Assembly (NCBI GenBank): GCA_020431945.1
Contig: JAGQHH010000180.1
Span: 1 to 21,381, forward strand
Reading direction: 5' to 3'
From: Cyanobacteria bacterium HKST-UBA02
GTDB lineage: Bacteria > Cyanobacteriota > Vampirovibrionia > Obscuribacterales > Obscuribacteraceae
DNA length: 21,381 bases
In this document: positions 1 through 8,606 of the stretch, in pieces
How the letters are laid out: every line of letters begins with the position of its first letter
Position numbering within the stretch: the first letter of the stretch is position 1
Notes under the pieces: generated by a model
Database searches by the model: none
The model's input: the letters and a program-made list of their open reading frames with translations, nothing else
What the model was told of the DNA's origin: nothing
Made by a program: the position numbers and the translations under genes

Positions 1-77
1 CGGGCTCCGGTTCGGGCTCCGGTTCAGGCTCAGGTTCGGGCTCAGGTTCAGGCTCGGGTTCAGGTTCAGGCTCCGGC
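1..77 (-). repeat. Pro-Glu coding low-complexity tract
   Basis: Short imperfect units of ggctcaggttc/ggctccggttc type encode an uninterrupted Pro-Glu dipeptide run on the minus strand, at the edge of the CpaE-like gene. It is a protein linker repeat and continues beyond the window start. Confidence 0.85.
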
Positions 78-805
78 ATCCGGGGAGCTGCATCAGCGCT
101 GATTTTTACTTCTTCTTCGGTAATCTCTTCTTCTTCGTATGCCTTTGCTCTCGGTGGAGGAGGCGGCGGCGGAGCCACAGGTTTCGGCTCCGGTTTGGGC
201 TCCGGTTTCGGCTCGACTTTGGGCTCTGGCTTGGGTTCCGGCTTGGGCTCCGGCTTGGGTTCCGGCTTGGGCTCCGGTTTCGGCTCGACTTTGGGCTCCG
301 GCTTGGGTTCCGGTTTGGGCTGGGCTGGCGGGACCTGGGGTGTCAGCTCGGCTTTCGGGGTGCGTGAGGCCAGGGACCAGTTGCCTTTCTTGGGAATGGA
401 AGCGACCGGGCCACCACTCTGCTTGACCCCCCATTCCTTGGCGGCGATACGTCTGATCACGCTTCTTATCTGGGCTCCCCAGCCTTTATGGTCGAGGAAG
501 TCCAGAGCCCCGGCTTGCATGGAGCGCTTGACCAGATCGGGCTCCAGATCGTTCTTGCTGACTATGAAGTAAGCGTTCGGATTGGCGTCCACCAGTTTTT
601 TCAGGAGGTCGATACCGCCTTCGGGATCGGTCTCGAGCTCCAGCCAGACCAGAGTAGAGCTGGCTCTCTCGAATTCGGCCAGAGCATCGCTGCGGCTGAT
701 GGTTTTCTGAAATGATAGCTCTGGCTGGCTTTTGATAAGGGCCTCGATCCTGGAGGCTAGATCGTCTCCACATTCCCCTATCAATATTGTTGGTAGCGTT
801 GCCAC
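1..805 (-). CDS. CpaE-like protein with N-terminal pseudo-receiver domain and Pro-Glu-Lys linker (3' end outside window)
   Basis: The frame is open from the window edge back to a GTG at 805-803. An in-frame TGA lies two codons upstream, so this GTG is the earliest possible start. The 268 visible residues begin with a beta strand (TILIGE) followed by Asp-Asp at 14-15. Residues 1-122 fit a response-regulator-like fold: a strand at 52-57 (LVWLEL), then [11 protein letters not shown] and [15 protein letters not shown], the usual end of CheY-like and CpaE-type receivers. The phospho-acceptor Asp at the end of strand 3 is not obvious (LELETD), so I call it a pseudo-receiver. Residues 160-210 are a PKPEP linker, followed by poly-Pro, an acidic patch and a pure Pro-Glu run to the edge. 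In CpaE a MinD/ParA-type ATPase follows; here it would lie outside the window. The gene starts 16 nt after the upstream 904-residue gene and is probably co-transcribed. Confidence 0.7.
   Translation of the reverse strand, partial: MATLPTILIGECGDDLASRIEALIKSQPELSFQKTISRSDALAEFERASSTLVWLELETDPEGGIDLLKKLVDANPNAYFIVSKNDLEPDLVKRSMQAGALDFLDHKGWGAQIRSVIRRIAAKEWGVKQSGGPVASIPKKGNWSLASRTPKAELTPQVPPAQPKPEPKPEPKVEPKPEPKPEPKPEPKPEPKPEPKVEPKPEPKPEPKPVAPPPPPPPRAKAYEEEEITEEEVKISADAAPRMPEPEPEPEPEPEPEPEPEPEPEPEP
181..322 (-). repeat. 12-bp tandem units in a 72-bp higher-order repeat (Pro-Glu-Lys linker)
   Basis: Twelve-bp units of ggctccggcttg type encode PEPK on the minus strand. A 29-bp block beginning at 197 recurs exactly at 269, which gives a 72-bp (24-codon) higher-order period marked by the PKVEPK variant. 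This indicates recent in-frame duplication inside the linker of the CpaE-like gene. Confidence 0.85.
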
Positions 806-821
806 TTTATCTCAGGTTGAC

Positions 822-3536
822 TTAAACTGCTGCACCGGCTGCGACTTCCACCGAGAATCCGGTTAGGTGTCCGCTGGTCTCCAGGATCTGTCTGCGAATT
901 TGATCCGGCGATACTGTTCCCAGCTCGATATCCCTGTAGACTCCCAGCAATTGCAGAGAGGTCATCAGGCACAGATTTTTCTTCTTGGCGAAATTCTTGA
1001 CCGCATCATTGAAGTCGGCTTGACTTCTTCTTTCCGGAGGTACAGCTGCCCAGGAGCAGGAAACCAGTATGCCCTTGGGCTCGATTTCGTGCTCGTCCCA
1101 GAAGGCGATGGCCGACTCGGCGACCTGCGCTACCTCGGTGCGGCTGCATTCGTCGTCGCTTCGCACGATCCTGGCAAGAGCCTCCGGGTGCTCTACGTTG
1201 GCTAGAAGCAACTCGTTGCTCTGACTCAGGGAGTGATTCACTGTCCAGCCCAGACGGCTCAAAACCGTGCTGCAGGCGTCTTTGAGGACCGCCTCGTCAC
1301 CGGCCAGGAGAGCCTGCTTGAGCTGTTCGACCGAGGCGATTCTCGATTCGACTGTATTCAGTTTGGCCTGGATGCTGTGAAGTTGTTCGGCCAGCGCGCT
1401 CTGCTCGCGGCGGAGATCGTCGAGGTAGGAGAATGAGAAACTAACGCACCAGTCCGGCACATTCATATTGACATGATTGTTAGAGTCGGCCGGCGGCATT
1501 GGCGCATCAGGCTTTTTGAAGAGTGTGTTGAGGAGAGGCTTGGCGGCTTCCTGGGGTGGCGGAGCAGCCTGGGGCGCCGGCTGCGGCGGCATGGCTGCTT
1601 GAGGCATCACCTGCTGCTGCATGGGCGGATGCTGCGGTACTGGAGCCGGTGACTGGGGCGGCGCTTGTTGCACCACCGGTGGTTGCGGAGCGGGCATCGG
1701 CATAGGACTGGGTTGCGGTGCCGGCTGCGGGGCAGGTGGTGCCATAGGCTGCTGCTGGGCTGGCTGCTGAGCTTGTTGAGCCTGGGACTTCTCCAGCTCG
1801 CGGAGGAGCTCCATTGTTTTTTGCTTGTTAGCCTCTTCGGTTGTGTTCTGATTGTTCGTCACAATGTTCTCTCCATAGGCTTGTTCGGGTAGTCCAGCTT
1901 CAGCAGCGGGTGGGTCTCTGGAGACGCTTGGCTGGACAGGCTCTGCTGTGACGCCAGCGCTAACGTCGAGGGTCTCCAGGGAAAGCTCCGAGGCAACTTT
2001 GGATGCAAGGGAGTCGTCGTAGAGAGGATCAGGAAGTGCGGGAGCGGGCGCCGGTGGAGTATAGACAGGCTCCGGTTGAGTATAGACAGGCTCCGGGGGC
2101 AGCTGCTGTACCGGTGCAGGAACAGGCTCATGAACCGGCTCATGAATCGGCTCATGAATCGGCTCAGGAATCGGCTCAGGAATCGGCTCAGGAATCGGCT
2201 CATGAACCGGCTCAGGCTCAAGAATAACTTCGGGCTCGGGAGCTGCTTCAAAAACGGGCTCCGGAGGCGGCGTGACCACGGGCTCCGGCTCGGGAACGGG
2301 TTCCGGTGCTGGCACAGACTCCGGGATATGCTCGAATACAGGTTCAGGTTCAGGTACATATTCTGGTGCAGCGACGGGAGTCGGCGCCGGCGGCACTATC
2401 GGAGCCGGTTCGGGTGCCGGCGCTGCCACGGGCTCCTCTTCTTTCTGAGCTGTTTTCTCCACGAGCTGCCGAGCGGTCTGAGCGAATATCGACAGATCTA
2501 TGCTGGCCGACGTCTTCTTCTTCTCTTCTGAAATCCGGTTGGCAACGGTCTCTTCAAAGCGCTGTGCTTCAGCGGATACCGAGGCGGCAATCTCATCAGC
2601 CGATACCGAGCTGCCGTCCAGAGCCGACTGGAGCGAGCCTCCACCACCGGCTGGAATGCTGGTATGCGTAGTACGAGGCGATTCCGGTGCCGAAGCTACA
2701 GGTTCAGGTTCTCGCTGGTCACCCTGGAATAGCTGGGGACCGGTAGCCGGCTCAGGTACAGCCGATGCTCTCGCGGCTTCCACCTCGGCTGCTTCTCTCT
2801 GCTCTGCAGCCACCTCGTCGGCACTGGGCTGTCTCCCCTGATACCAGAGGTTGAGACCATCTACGAGGCTTCGATCGAAATCGGGGGAGAAAGGCGCCGG
2901 GAGAAAGACCACCCTGCCGTTGCTGTCCATGATATAGAGTTGTCCGGCTATGCACTTTTCAGGAGCTGCCGTAGCCAGGACGTGGTAACCGTCGGTGAGA
3001 AAGTTCTCTCTGATGAGGGTGCTCCATTCCAGACCCTGCTGCTTGAGATAGGACGAGAACTCGGAGGTTCCGCCGGTCTGGCTGATCTCCACGAGCCTTC
3101 CCTGGGCGACAGCGCTCATATGCCTGATATGTTGATCGTTGGGCTGGTCCGGAGCCAGGCTTTCGAGCCAGTAATAATTGTCCAGTGCCAGGGTCGGACC
3201 CTGAATAGTGAATGGGCGGCAGAGGAAATAAATGATAATGCCGCCCTGGGTGAGGAAATCAGAAAGCTCCAGGATCCGGCTTTCCACTTCGGCAGCGATG
3301 TTTCGCAGGAGCATGTCGTCGTCGATGGCATAGCTTGTCTGTCCGGCGGCGATGGCTTGATCTGCCTGCCGTACCAGCTCGGGGTCTTTATCGAAGATAT
3401 GGGCTATCGAAACCGGATTGACGATGATCGCAGTGTAATTGTGCAGGGCTTTGGCGCTACCCAGGTTCAGATGACCGTCAACACCATAGCCAGGACAGTT
3501 GACTCGCAGTATTCGCTCTTTTGGAATCGATCTCAT
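822..3536 (-). CDS. Large unassigned protein: N-terminal globular domain, Pro/Glu/Gln-rich linker, coiled coil, degenerate nuclease-like C-terminal domain
   Basis: 904 residues, starting ATATATATG with an AGG about 8 nt upstream. Residues 1-235 form a globular alpha/beta domain ([15 protein letters not shown] at 34-48, [12 protein letters not shown] at 98-109) that I do not recognise. Residues 236-690 are low complexity: acidic/Ala-rich, then repeated HEPIPEP/PEPV units (about 391-500), then Gln/Pro-rich. Residues 703-745 are a heptad-like coiled coil. Residues 743-870 resemble the PD-(D/E)XK-like domain often found at the end of bacterial coiled-coil proteins: a helix ([16 protein letters not shown]), a strand pair (ELLLANVE), then [17 protein letters not shown] and [12 protein letters not shown]. 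The usual E-x-K stretch is replaced by [10 protein letters not shown], so catalysis is unlikely. There is no signal peptide or membrane segment. The gene lies directly upstream of the CpaE-like gene, and both share Pro-Glu linkers, so they may act together. The function is unknown; the fold call is inference. Confidence 0.75.
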   Translation of the reverse strand: MRSIPKERILRVNCPGYGVDGHLNLGSAKALHNYTAIIVNPVSIAHIFDKDPELVRQADQAIAAGQTSYAIDDDMLLRNIAAEVESRILELSDFLTQGGIIIYFLCRPFTIQGPTLALDNYYWLESLAPDQPNDQHIRHMSAVAQGRLVEISQTGGTSEFSSYLKQQGLEWSTLIRENFLTDGYHVLATAAPEKCIAGQLYIMDSNGRVVFLPAPFSPDFDRSLVDGLNLWYQGRQPSADEVAAEQREAAEVEAARASAVPEPATGPQLFQGDQREPEPVASAPESPRTTHTSIPAGGGGSLQSALDGSSVSADEIAASVSAEAQRFEETVANRISEEKKKTSASIDLSIFAQTARQLVEKTAQKEEEPVAAPAPEPAPIVPPAPTPVAAPEYVPEPEPVFEHIPESVPAPEPVPEPEPVVTPPPEPVFEAAPEPEVILEPEPVHEPIPEPIPEPIPEPIHEPIHEPVHEPVPAPVQQLPPEPVYTQPEPVYTPPAPAPALPDPLYDDSLASKVASELSLETLDVSAGVTAEPVQPSVSRDPPAAEAGLPEQAYGENIVTNNQNTTEEANKQKTMELLRELEKSQAQQAQQPAQQQPMAPPAPQPAPQPSPMPMPAPQPPVVQQAPPQSPAPVPQHPPMQQQVMPQAAMPPQPAPQAAPPPQEAAKPLLNTLFKKPDAPMPPADSNNHVNMNVPDWCVSFSFSYLDDLRREQSALAEQLHSIQAKLNTVESRIASVEQLKQALLAGDEAVLKDACSTVLSRLGWTVNHSLSQSNELLLANVEHPEALARIVRSDDECSRTEVAQVAESAIAFWDEHEIEPKGILVSCSWAAVPPERRSQADFNDAVKNFAKKKNLCLMTSLQLLGVYRDIELGTVSPDQIRRQILETSGHLTGFSVEVAAGAAV
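2125..2214 (-). repeat. 12-bp tandem repeat, about 7.5 units (Pro-Glu-Pro-Ile/His-Glu-Pro linker)
   Basis: Successive units start at 2125, 2137, 2149, 2161, 2173, 2185 and 2197, followed by a half unit. All are ggctcatgaatc with few variants (tga/gga, atc/acc). They encode HEPI/PEPI repeats of the 904-residue protein. The period is exactly four codons, so expansion or contraction would keep the frame. Confidence 0.9.
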
Positions 3537-3585
3537 ATATATAACCTGCCACTTTTCGACAACTGAAAGTCGCTCGTTCCAGACT

Positions 3586-3591
3586 TTTATA
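3586..3591 (-). promoter_or_regulatory. Possible -10 element (TATAAA) for the 904-residue gene
   Basis: TATAAA on the minus strand, about 50 nt before the ATG at 3536. No convincing -35 lies 16-18 nt upstream, so this is a weak candidate only. Confidence 0.25.
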
Positions 3592-3626
3592 CCCAGCCGT
3601 GATGAAAGCGTACGTACTTGAAATTA

Positions 3627-3644
3627 GTCTTGTCATGTCAAGAC
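3627..3644. promoter_or_regulatory. 18-bp near-palindrome between the HAD gene and the 904-residue gene
   Basis: GTCTTG and CAAGAC arms flank a CATG core; only positions 7 and 12 break the symmetry. It contains a perfect minus-strand TTGACA (3641-3636), but no -10 lies at 16-18 nt. It could be an operator for the downstream genes. It could also be a short hairpin after the HAD stop, as the minus strand continues with TAATTT. The sequence alone does not decide. Confidence 0.4.
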
Positions 3645-3663
3645 AGGTTTATATGACCTATTT

Positions 3664-4317
3664 TTATGCGTCCGATATTAAAGAAGCCAGGTCGAAGTCC
3701 TTAAGGCTCGCCAGTTTCCAGTCCGCCATGCTGTGGTCCTGATGGCTGGTGGCTTCGCAGGGAACTGCCAGGCAGAGCATTCCGGCGCTTTTTGCAGCTC
3801 TGACACCGTTCTCTGTGTCTTCGATTACCAGGCATTCGGCTGCCGGAACCGAAAGCCGCTTTGATGTCAGTGTGAATATATCCGGAGCCGGCTTGCCATG
3901 AGGGACTTCGTCGCCCGATACCAGATGATCGAAGAAGTGACCGATTTCGAGACAGCCGACGATCAACTCGATGGCGCTCGTCTTGGAGGAAGAGGCTAGA
4001 GCCACTTTCAATCCGCTTTTCTTGGCTTCGCAGAGGACCTCTCTCGATCCCGGCATCGGCCGGGCCTGGTCCCTTACCAGAGAGAAAAATATCTCGTCTT
4101 TTCCCTTTATAAGTTCTTCGGGGCTGATCCGGAGCTCGAACTGCTCGATGATCAGAGGCGCAATCTCAGTGTCCTTGCGCCCGAGGAACTGGCTGTTGTG
4201 GCTTTTTCCATAGGGTTTGCCGTGGCTCGCTATGTAGCGGCTGTAGGCCTCAAGGTGCAGAGGCTCGGAGTCTACCAGGACGCCGTCCATATCGAAGATC
4301 AGAGCTTGAATTGGCAT
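3664..4317 (-). CDS. HAD-superfamily hydrolase, beta-phosphoglucomutase/phosphatase-like
   Basis: 217 residues from the ATG at 4317, which places the first catalytic motif next to the N-terminus; earlier in-frame starts would run through the terminator and the preceding gene. Motif I is DMDGVLVDSE (nucleophile D9, acid/base D11). Motif II is S109 in VALASSS, motif III is K142 in HGKPAPD, and motif IV is E166-D167 in VIEDTENG. A helical C1 cap occupies residues 15-85. This is the arrangement of beta-phosphoglucomutases and small-sugar or phosphoglycolate phosphatases. The substrate cannot be told from the sequence. The protein is soluble and cytoplasmic. A strong terminator ends 14 nt before the start codon, so the gene depends on read-through or on an unrecognised promoter; no clear Shine-Dalgarno is seen. 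Confidence 0.9.
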   Translation of the reverse strand: MPIQALIFDMDGVLVDSEPLHLEAYSRYIASHGKPYGKSHNSQFLGRKDTEIAPLIIEQFELRISPEELIKGKDEIFFSLVRDQARPMPGSREVLCEAKKSGLKVALASSSKTSAIELIVGCLEIGHFFDHLVSGDEVPHGKPAPDIFTLTSKRLSVPAAECLVIEDTENGVRAAKSAGMLCLAVPCEATSHQDHSMADWKLASLKDFDLASLISDA

Positions 4318-4330
4318 GTTAGAGAAATGT

Positions 4331-4383
4331 AGAAAAAGAAAACCGGCTCCGATTAAGGACTTGGCAGTCTGATCGAAGCCGGT
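4331..4383 (-). terminator. Intrinsic terminator after the small secreted-protein gene
   Basis: On the minus strand a 12-bp stem (ACCGGCTTCGAT with ATCGGAGCCGGT, one G-U wobble) encloses an 18-nt loop and is followed at once by TTTCTTTTTCT. It starts 11 nt after the TAA of the gene ending at 4395. The T-tract ends about 14 nt before the HAD start codon. Confidence 0.9.
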
Positions 4384-4394
4384 GTTCAGGTTGC

Positions 4395-4796
4395 TTAGTC
4401 GGTGAGCTCGGACTCGAGCGAGAAGGAAGCCAGACCGAAAGGCTTCTCGCTGCCGTGGACGATGGCGTTTCTGCCACCGTAGAACACGCCTTCCCCGGTG
4501 CCGACCAGGCATCCGAAAGGAACGCCCATGGTCATGGCGAAGAAGCTGGGAATGATGTGCTCGTGACCACCAATCTGGTCAGCGAAGTTCTGGGTGTACT
4601 CGATAGAGCGGGACGAAGCGCGTCTCGTGATTGCCACGGGAACGCCCACGACTGTTCCTGCTCCGATTGCCAGGGCCTTGACCGGGAACATGGCGGTGTT
4701 TTTGGCCATGGTAGCTGCGTCGTCGGCGAAGGCGGGAGCCGTCATACTAACTGTTAATGCGATTGCCGCGACAAGCGACGATAGCGATTTTTGCAC
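4395..4796 (-). CDS. Small secreted protein of unknown function
   Basis: 133 residues from a GTG at 4796. A strong Shine-Dalgarno (GGGGAGG, about 8 nt upstream) decides this start. The N-terminus is a clear Sec signal peptide: a Lys at position 3, a hydrophobic core (LVAAIALTVSMTAPAFA), and probable cleavage after AFA at 24. The mature part has a Gly/Val-rich hydrophobic stretch (VKALAIGAGTVVGVPVAI, about 39-56) and a second one (FFAMTMGVPFGCLVG, about 84-98). It may therefore be membrane-associated or a hairpin envelope protein. I do not recognise a family. The gene is transcribed alone, divergently from ispH, and ends in its own terminator. Confidence 0.85.
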   Translation of the reverse strand: MQKSLSSLVAAIALTVSMTAPAFADDAATMAKNTAMFPVKALAIGAGTVVGVPVAITRRASSRSIEYTQNFADQIGGHEHIIPSFFAMTMGVPFGCLVGTGEGVFYGGRNAIVHGSEKPFGLASFSLESELTD

Positions 4797-4858
4797 TTAA
4801 GTTTCCTCCCCTAGAAACATTCTATAAACTAGCGTCCATAGTAAGCGTAAGCCAGCGT

Positions 4859-4864
4859 TATAAT
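4859..4864 (+). promoter_or_regulatory. Candidate -10 box (TATAAT) upstream of ispH
   Basis: An exact TATAAT lies in the 85-nt divergent spacer, 18 nt before the TTG start. No good -35 is seen at 17 nt, so the promoter may use another feature or factor. Confidence 0.45.
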
Positions 4865-4881
4865 AACACCGAAATAGTGGA

Positions 4882-6105
4882 TTGTGTCCCATCCGTTTGT
4901 ATAAAATCTGTGGTGTGAAGAATGGAAACTACCATAGAAAAGGATTCGGGCTCAAAGACGAAGTGGAGCCGGACCTCGTTGCGGCCTATGAGTCAAATCT
5001 AATCGCCAGGCTCAAAGAAGAAGGCAATAGTCTGACACGCAACGGCATCACCATCAGGCTGGCTGATGCTTTCGGCTTCTGCTGGGGAGTCGATCGGGCA
5101 GTCTCCATGGCGTACGAGACCCGGCGTCATTTCCCGGAGCGTCGTATCTGGATAACCAACGAGATCATTCATAACCCCCTGGTCAACTCCCATCTGGCGG
5201 GCATGGATATAGATTTTCTGCCGGTCACTGAATCGGGAGGCAAAGATCTTTCCGGAGTGAACCCCGGTGACGTAGTCATAGTCCCCGCCTTCGGGGCTTC
5301 TGTTGAGGAGATGCGTATCCTCGAGTCTCTGGATTGCGAGATAGTCGATACCACCTGTCCCTGGGTGTCAAGGGTCTGGAACCGGGTGATCAAGTACGGG
5401 GATGGTCGATTCACTGCCATCATCCATGGCAAATACGATCATGAGGAGACCATTGCCACCAGCTCCAGAGCGATGACCTATCTGATCGTCCAGAATCTCT
5501 CGGAGGCTCAGTGGGTATGCCGATTTATTCTGGAAGGAGGCTCCCGGGAGGAGTTTCTCGCCAAGTTCGCCAAAGCGACCTCTACTGGATTCGACCCAGA
5601 TCGGGATCTGGAGCGGGTCGGGATCGCCAATCAGACCACTATGCTCAAGGGCGAGACCGAGCAAATCGGCAAGCTTTTCGAGAAGACCATGCTGAGCAAG
5701 TTCGGACCCGGCAAGCTCGACGATCATTTCCTCTCTCCCGGCGACACTATCTGCGATGCCACCCAGGAAAGGCAGGACGCCATGCTGACCCTGGTGGAGG
5801 AGCCGCTGGATCTGATGATCGTAATCGGCGGATTCAATTCGTCCAATACCGGACACCTCCGCGAGATCGCCGAGACCAGGGGCATTCCCGCCTACCATAT
5901 CGATGGACCGGATTGCATCGTTTCGCCTGAAGAGATCATGCACAAGCCCCATAACGCACAAACAGCCGTCAGCAGTCGCGAATGGCTGCCTCCGGCCGAC
6001 GTCGTTATCGGTATTACAGCCGGTGCGTCGACTCCGAACCAGGTAGTCGCCGAAGTGATCGAGAAGTTGTTTGCCCTTCGTCTGCCTACAGACCTCCGGC
6101 CATGA
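4882..6105 (+). CDS. ispH: 4-hydroxy-3-methylbut-2-enyl diphosphate reductase (IspH/LytB), cyanobacterial type
   Basis: Last step of the MEP pathway: a [4Fe-4S] enzyme that reduces HMBPP to IPP and DMAPP. The three cluster cysteines are present: C67 in [11 protein letters not shown]159 in [12 protein letters not shown] and C291 in [20 protein letters not shown] (91-99) and [10 protein letters not shown] (180-189) are further family motifs. The length (about 400 residues against roughly 316 in E. coli) and the N-terminal NYHRKGFG segment match the cyanobacterial/plant branch. The start is uncertain: TTG at 4882 or GTG at 4915, both before NYHRKGF and neither with a clear ribosome site. The stop overlaps the hemE start as ATGA, so the two are probably translationally coupled. 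The encoded pathway feeds quinone, carotenoid/hopanoid and haem O/A side chains. Confidence 0.96.
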   Translation: MCPIRLYKICGVKNGNYHRKGFGLKDEVEPDLVAAYESNLIARLKEEGNSLTRNGITIRLADAFGFCWGVDRAVSMAYETRRHFPERRIWITNEIIHNPLVNSHLAGMDIDFLPVTESGGKDLSGVNPGDVVIVPAFGASVEEMRILESLDCEIVDTTCPWVSRVWNRVIKYGDGRFTAIIHGKYDHEETIATSSRAMTYLIVQNLSEAQWVCRFILEGGSREEFLAKFAKATSTGFDPDRDLERVGIANQTTMLKGETEQIGKLFEKTMLSKFGPGKLDDHFLSPGDTICDATQERQDAMLTLVEEPLDLMIVIGGFNSSNTGHLREIAETRGIPAYHIDGPDCIVSPEEIMHKPHNAQTAVSSREWLPPADVVIGITAGASTPNQVVAEVIEKLFALRLPTDLRP

Positions 6106-7145
6106 CTACTTCGCTTCAGGAGAGCACCATTCTCAAAGCCTTTCGCCGGGAGCCGACCGAACGCACTCCGGTGTGGCTGATGCGCCAGGCCGGCCGCTAT
6201 CAGAAGGAATACAGGGAGATCAGGGAGAAAGTCGATTTTCTTACTCTCTGCAAAACCCCTGAGCTGGCAAGCGAAGTCACCGTCATGGCTGTCAGGCAGC
6301 TTGATGTGGACGCAGCGATTATTTTTGCCGATATTCTTCTGCCCATGGAGAGCTTCGATCTCGGGCTTCGTTTCGAGAAAGGCGACGGTCCGGTAATCGA
6401 GAGACCGATTGCTTCGGTGGCGGATGTAGAGCGCCTGCCCGACCCCGATGCCGCTGCGGATCTCGATTATGTCTGTCAGTCCATAAAACTCACGTGCAAG
6501 GAGCTGGGTGGGTCGGTGCCGCTTATCGGCTTTGCCGGAGCGCCATTCACTGTAGCCTCTTATGCCATCGAAGGCGGCTCTTCGCGGTCATTCGAGAAGA
6601 CCAAGGCATTCATGTATTCACAGCCAGACGCGTGGCGGCTGTTCATGAACAAACTGGTTGCTTTCACTTCTGACTATCTCAAGGCTCAGATCGCCGCCGG
6701 AGCAGCGGCAGTGCAAATCTTCGACAGCTGGGTCGGATGTCTCTCGCCCCTGGATTTCGAAGTCTATGTGGAGCCTTATCTAAAGCGTCTGATCAGTACT
6801 ATAGATGGTGCGGTGCCGGTGATTTATTTCAGCACCACCAGTGCCGGCCTGCTTCCTTGCATCAGCCGTCTGGGCGCCGATGTCATCGGGGTCGACTGGC
6901 GAGTTCCCCTCGATGATGCCTGGCAGACTATCGGATTCGACCATTCCATCCAGGGTAATCTCGATCCTATGATTCTCCTCTCGGACAGGAGCACCATCCT
7001 TCGTCATCTCGAGGATATTCTCTGGAAGGCGGATCGGAGACCCGGTCATGTTTTCAACCTCGGTCATGGAATCCTTCCGGCGACACCAGTGGATAATGTC
7101 AAATACCTGGTGGAGACGGTTCGCGAGCTCTCCGACAGGCGCTGA
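6102..7145 (+). CDS. hemE: Uroporphyrinogen decarboxylase
   Basis: 347 residues. It decarboxylates the four acetate chains of uroporphyrinogen III to give coproporphyrinogen III in the cytoplasm. The signature [11 protein letters not shown] lies at 23-33, the catalytic Asp in FADILLP is D77, and the substrate-binding Tyr in [17 protein letters not shown] is Y154. The family's C-terminal FNLGHGILP is also present. The length is normal for the family. The ATG at 6102 forms ATGA with the ispH stop and is chosen over an upstream in-frame ATG that would read through ispH in another frame. The stop shares its last base with the start of hemY (TGATG). No separate promoter is evident; expression likely depends on ispH transcription. 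Confidence 0.97.
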   Translation: MTTSLQESTILKAFRREPTERTPVWLMRQAGRYQKEYREIREKVDFLTLCKTPELASEVTVMAVRQLDVDAAIIFADILLPMESFDLGLRFEKGDGPVIERPIASVADVERLPDPDAAADLDYVCQSIKLTCKELGGSVPLIGFAGAPFTVASYAIEGGSSRSFEKTKAFMYSQPDAWRLFMNKLVAFTSDYLKAQIAAGAAAVQIFDSWVGCLSPLDFEVYVEPYLKRLISTIDGAVPVIYFSTTSAGLLPCISRLGADVIGVDWRVPLDDAWQTIGFDHSIQGNLDPMILLSDRSTILRHLEDILWKADRRPGHVFNLGHGILPATPVDNVKYLVETVRELSDRR

Positions 7146-8572
7146 TGGCAGATCCCGGGAGAAAGGTGGCAGTGCTGGGTGCCGGAATCACCGGCCTGGC
7201 AGCGGCGCACCGGCTTCTTTCCTTGACCGATAGTGTCGAGCTTTCCGTTTTCGAGTCGAGCGATCGGGCAGGCGGTGTCATCGATACTTTCAAAGACGAG
7301 AGCGGCACTGTCTATGAAGGTGGACCGGACTCTTTTTTCAATGCCAAGCCGGAGGCCCTGGCGCTCTGCCGGGAACTCGGTCTCGAATCGGAGATAATCG
7401 GACTGAGCGAAGCCAACCGGCGCTCTCTGGTGGCTCATCACGGCAGGCTCCACCCCCTTCCGGAAGGCTTCGTCATGCTGGCGCCTTCTCGAATCGGGCC
7501 TTATCTGGATACACCCCTGATCTCGCTTCTAGGTAAGGCCCGTTGCTTGATGGAGCTCGCTCTTCCCCGGCGTTTGACTCCGGGTGACGAGAGCGTCTCT
7601 GACTTTGTAGTGCGACGTTTCGGAAGAGAGATGCTGGCCAATGTCGTGGAGCCCATGGTCGGTGGCATCTATGTTGGTGACGTGGAACGCCTCAGCGCCC
7701 GGGCAGCGATCCCGCAGTTTGTCGAAATGGAGAGGGAGAATGGCAGTGTCATCCGTTCGTTGATGAGAAGCCGCAGCAACGGCAGTACTGCCGGGGCGCG
7801 TTACGGACTGTTCTCTTCTCTTGCAGGTGGCATGGGACGGCTGGTGGAGAAGCTGGTGGAGACAATCGGGAGCGAGCGAATTTCCTTCGGAACTCAGATA
7901 GGCACCATCTCTCGTCCGGGCCGCCGCTGGAGTCTCCTGAGCTCGGGAGGTGTCGAGCTAGGCAGTTTCGATGCTGTGATCGGTTGTCTTCCTGCTTACG
8001 CCTCGGTCTCTCTGCTCGAAGGCGCAGCCGGTTGCGAGACGAGGGATCTTGTCGAAGCCCTGAGCGAGATCGAGGCGGCCAGCTCGGTGGTGGTCAATCT
8101 GGTCTTTCCTGCCGGCTCGTTGGCCGCCGGGATCGATGGTTTCGGCTTTGTAATCCCGCAAAAGGAAGTGCGCTCGATAATCGCCTGCAGTTTCATCAGC
8201 AACAAATTTCCGGAGCGATACGGGAAAGACGTTCATGTGTTGAGGGCTTTTCTCGGCGGCGTTCGCAACGAGGCGGTAGTGGAGAAGAGCGACGATGATC
8301 TGGTGGCTCTGGCTCTCGGCGATTTGAAGGATTATCTGGGCATTAACGAGTCTCCCCGGATTTCCTGGGTGAGGCGTTACAGGAAGTCCATGCCGCAATA
8401 CCTGGTCGGGCACCAGGAAAGAGTGGAGCGGATCGATCGGGCTCTTACGGAGCTTCCCGGATTGTTTCTGGCGGGCAACTCCTACCGTGGCGTCGGTATT
8501 TCGGATTGTGTCAGAAGCGGCGAGGCGGCTGCCCTGGAAGCAAGCCGGTATATACAGAAGCAATGCGATTGA
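7145..8572 (+). CDS. hemY: Protoporphyrinogen oxidase (oxygen-dependent, HemY type)
   Basis: 475 residues. A FAD-dependent oxidase that converts protoporphyrinogen IX (or coproporphyrinogen III in the coproporphyrin branch) to the porphyrin. The N-terminal dinucleotide-binding motif is VAVLGAGITGLAAA (8-21), followed by FESSDRAGG and EGGPDSFF. The flavin-family C-terminal signature is LFLAGNSYRGVGISD, followed by a Gly-Glu-Ala-Ala helix. The length matches the HemY family. The ATG overlaps the hemE stop by one base, which ties the two haem steps together. In Bacillus the order is hemE-hemH-hemY; no ferrochelatase gene lies between or next to these genes here. An O2-dependent enzyme implies at least occasional oxygen exposure. 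Which substrate it prefers cannot be told from sequence alone. Confidence 0.93.
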   Translation: MADPGRKVAVLGAGITGLAAAHRLLSLTDSVELSVFESSDRAGGVIDTFKDESGTVYEGGPDSFFNAKPEALALCRELGLESEIIGLSEANRRSLVAHHGRLHPLPEGFVMLAPSRIGPYLDTPLISLLGKARCLMELALPRRLTPGDESVSDFVVRRFGREMLANVVEPMVGGIYVGDVERLSARAAIPQFVEMERENGSVIRSLMRSRSNGSTAGARYGLFSSLAGGMGRLVEKLVETIGSERISFGTQIGTISRPGRRWSLLSSGGVELGSFDAVIGCLPAYASVSLLEGAAGCETRDLVEALSEIEAASSVVVNLVFPAGSLAAGIDGFGFVIPQKEVRSIIACSFISNKFPERYGKDVHVLRAFLGGVRNEAVVEKSDDDLVALALGDLKDYLGINESPRISWVRRYRKSMPQYLVGHQERVERIDRALTELPGLFLAGNSYRGVGISDCVRSGEAAALEASRYIQKQCD

Positions 8573-8606
8573 GTTAGATTAGACAGAGGCGACCGGAAGA
8601 AATCAA

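Noticed and set aside
195..572. Plus-strand Gly-Ser repeat reading frame
   Set aside because: It is the antisense of the Pro-Glu-Lys linker. The minus frame is open across the region and has a receiver-like domain.
2125..2214. Regular repeats that could suggest a CRISPR array
   Set aside because: Units are only 12 bp with no spacers, and they encode an in-frame protein linker.
3636..3641. TTGACA on the minus strand as a -35 box
   Set aside because: No -10 hexamer lies 16-18 nt downstream; kept only as part of the near-palindrome.
4318..4512. Longer N-terminus for the HAD protein
   Set aside because: It would run through the terminator and part of the preceding gene and adds a basic sequence unlike any HAD N-terminus.
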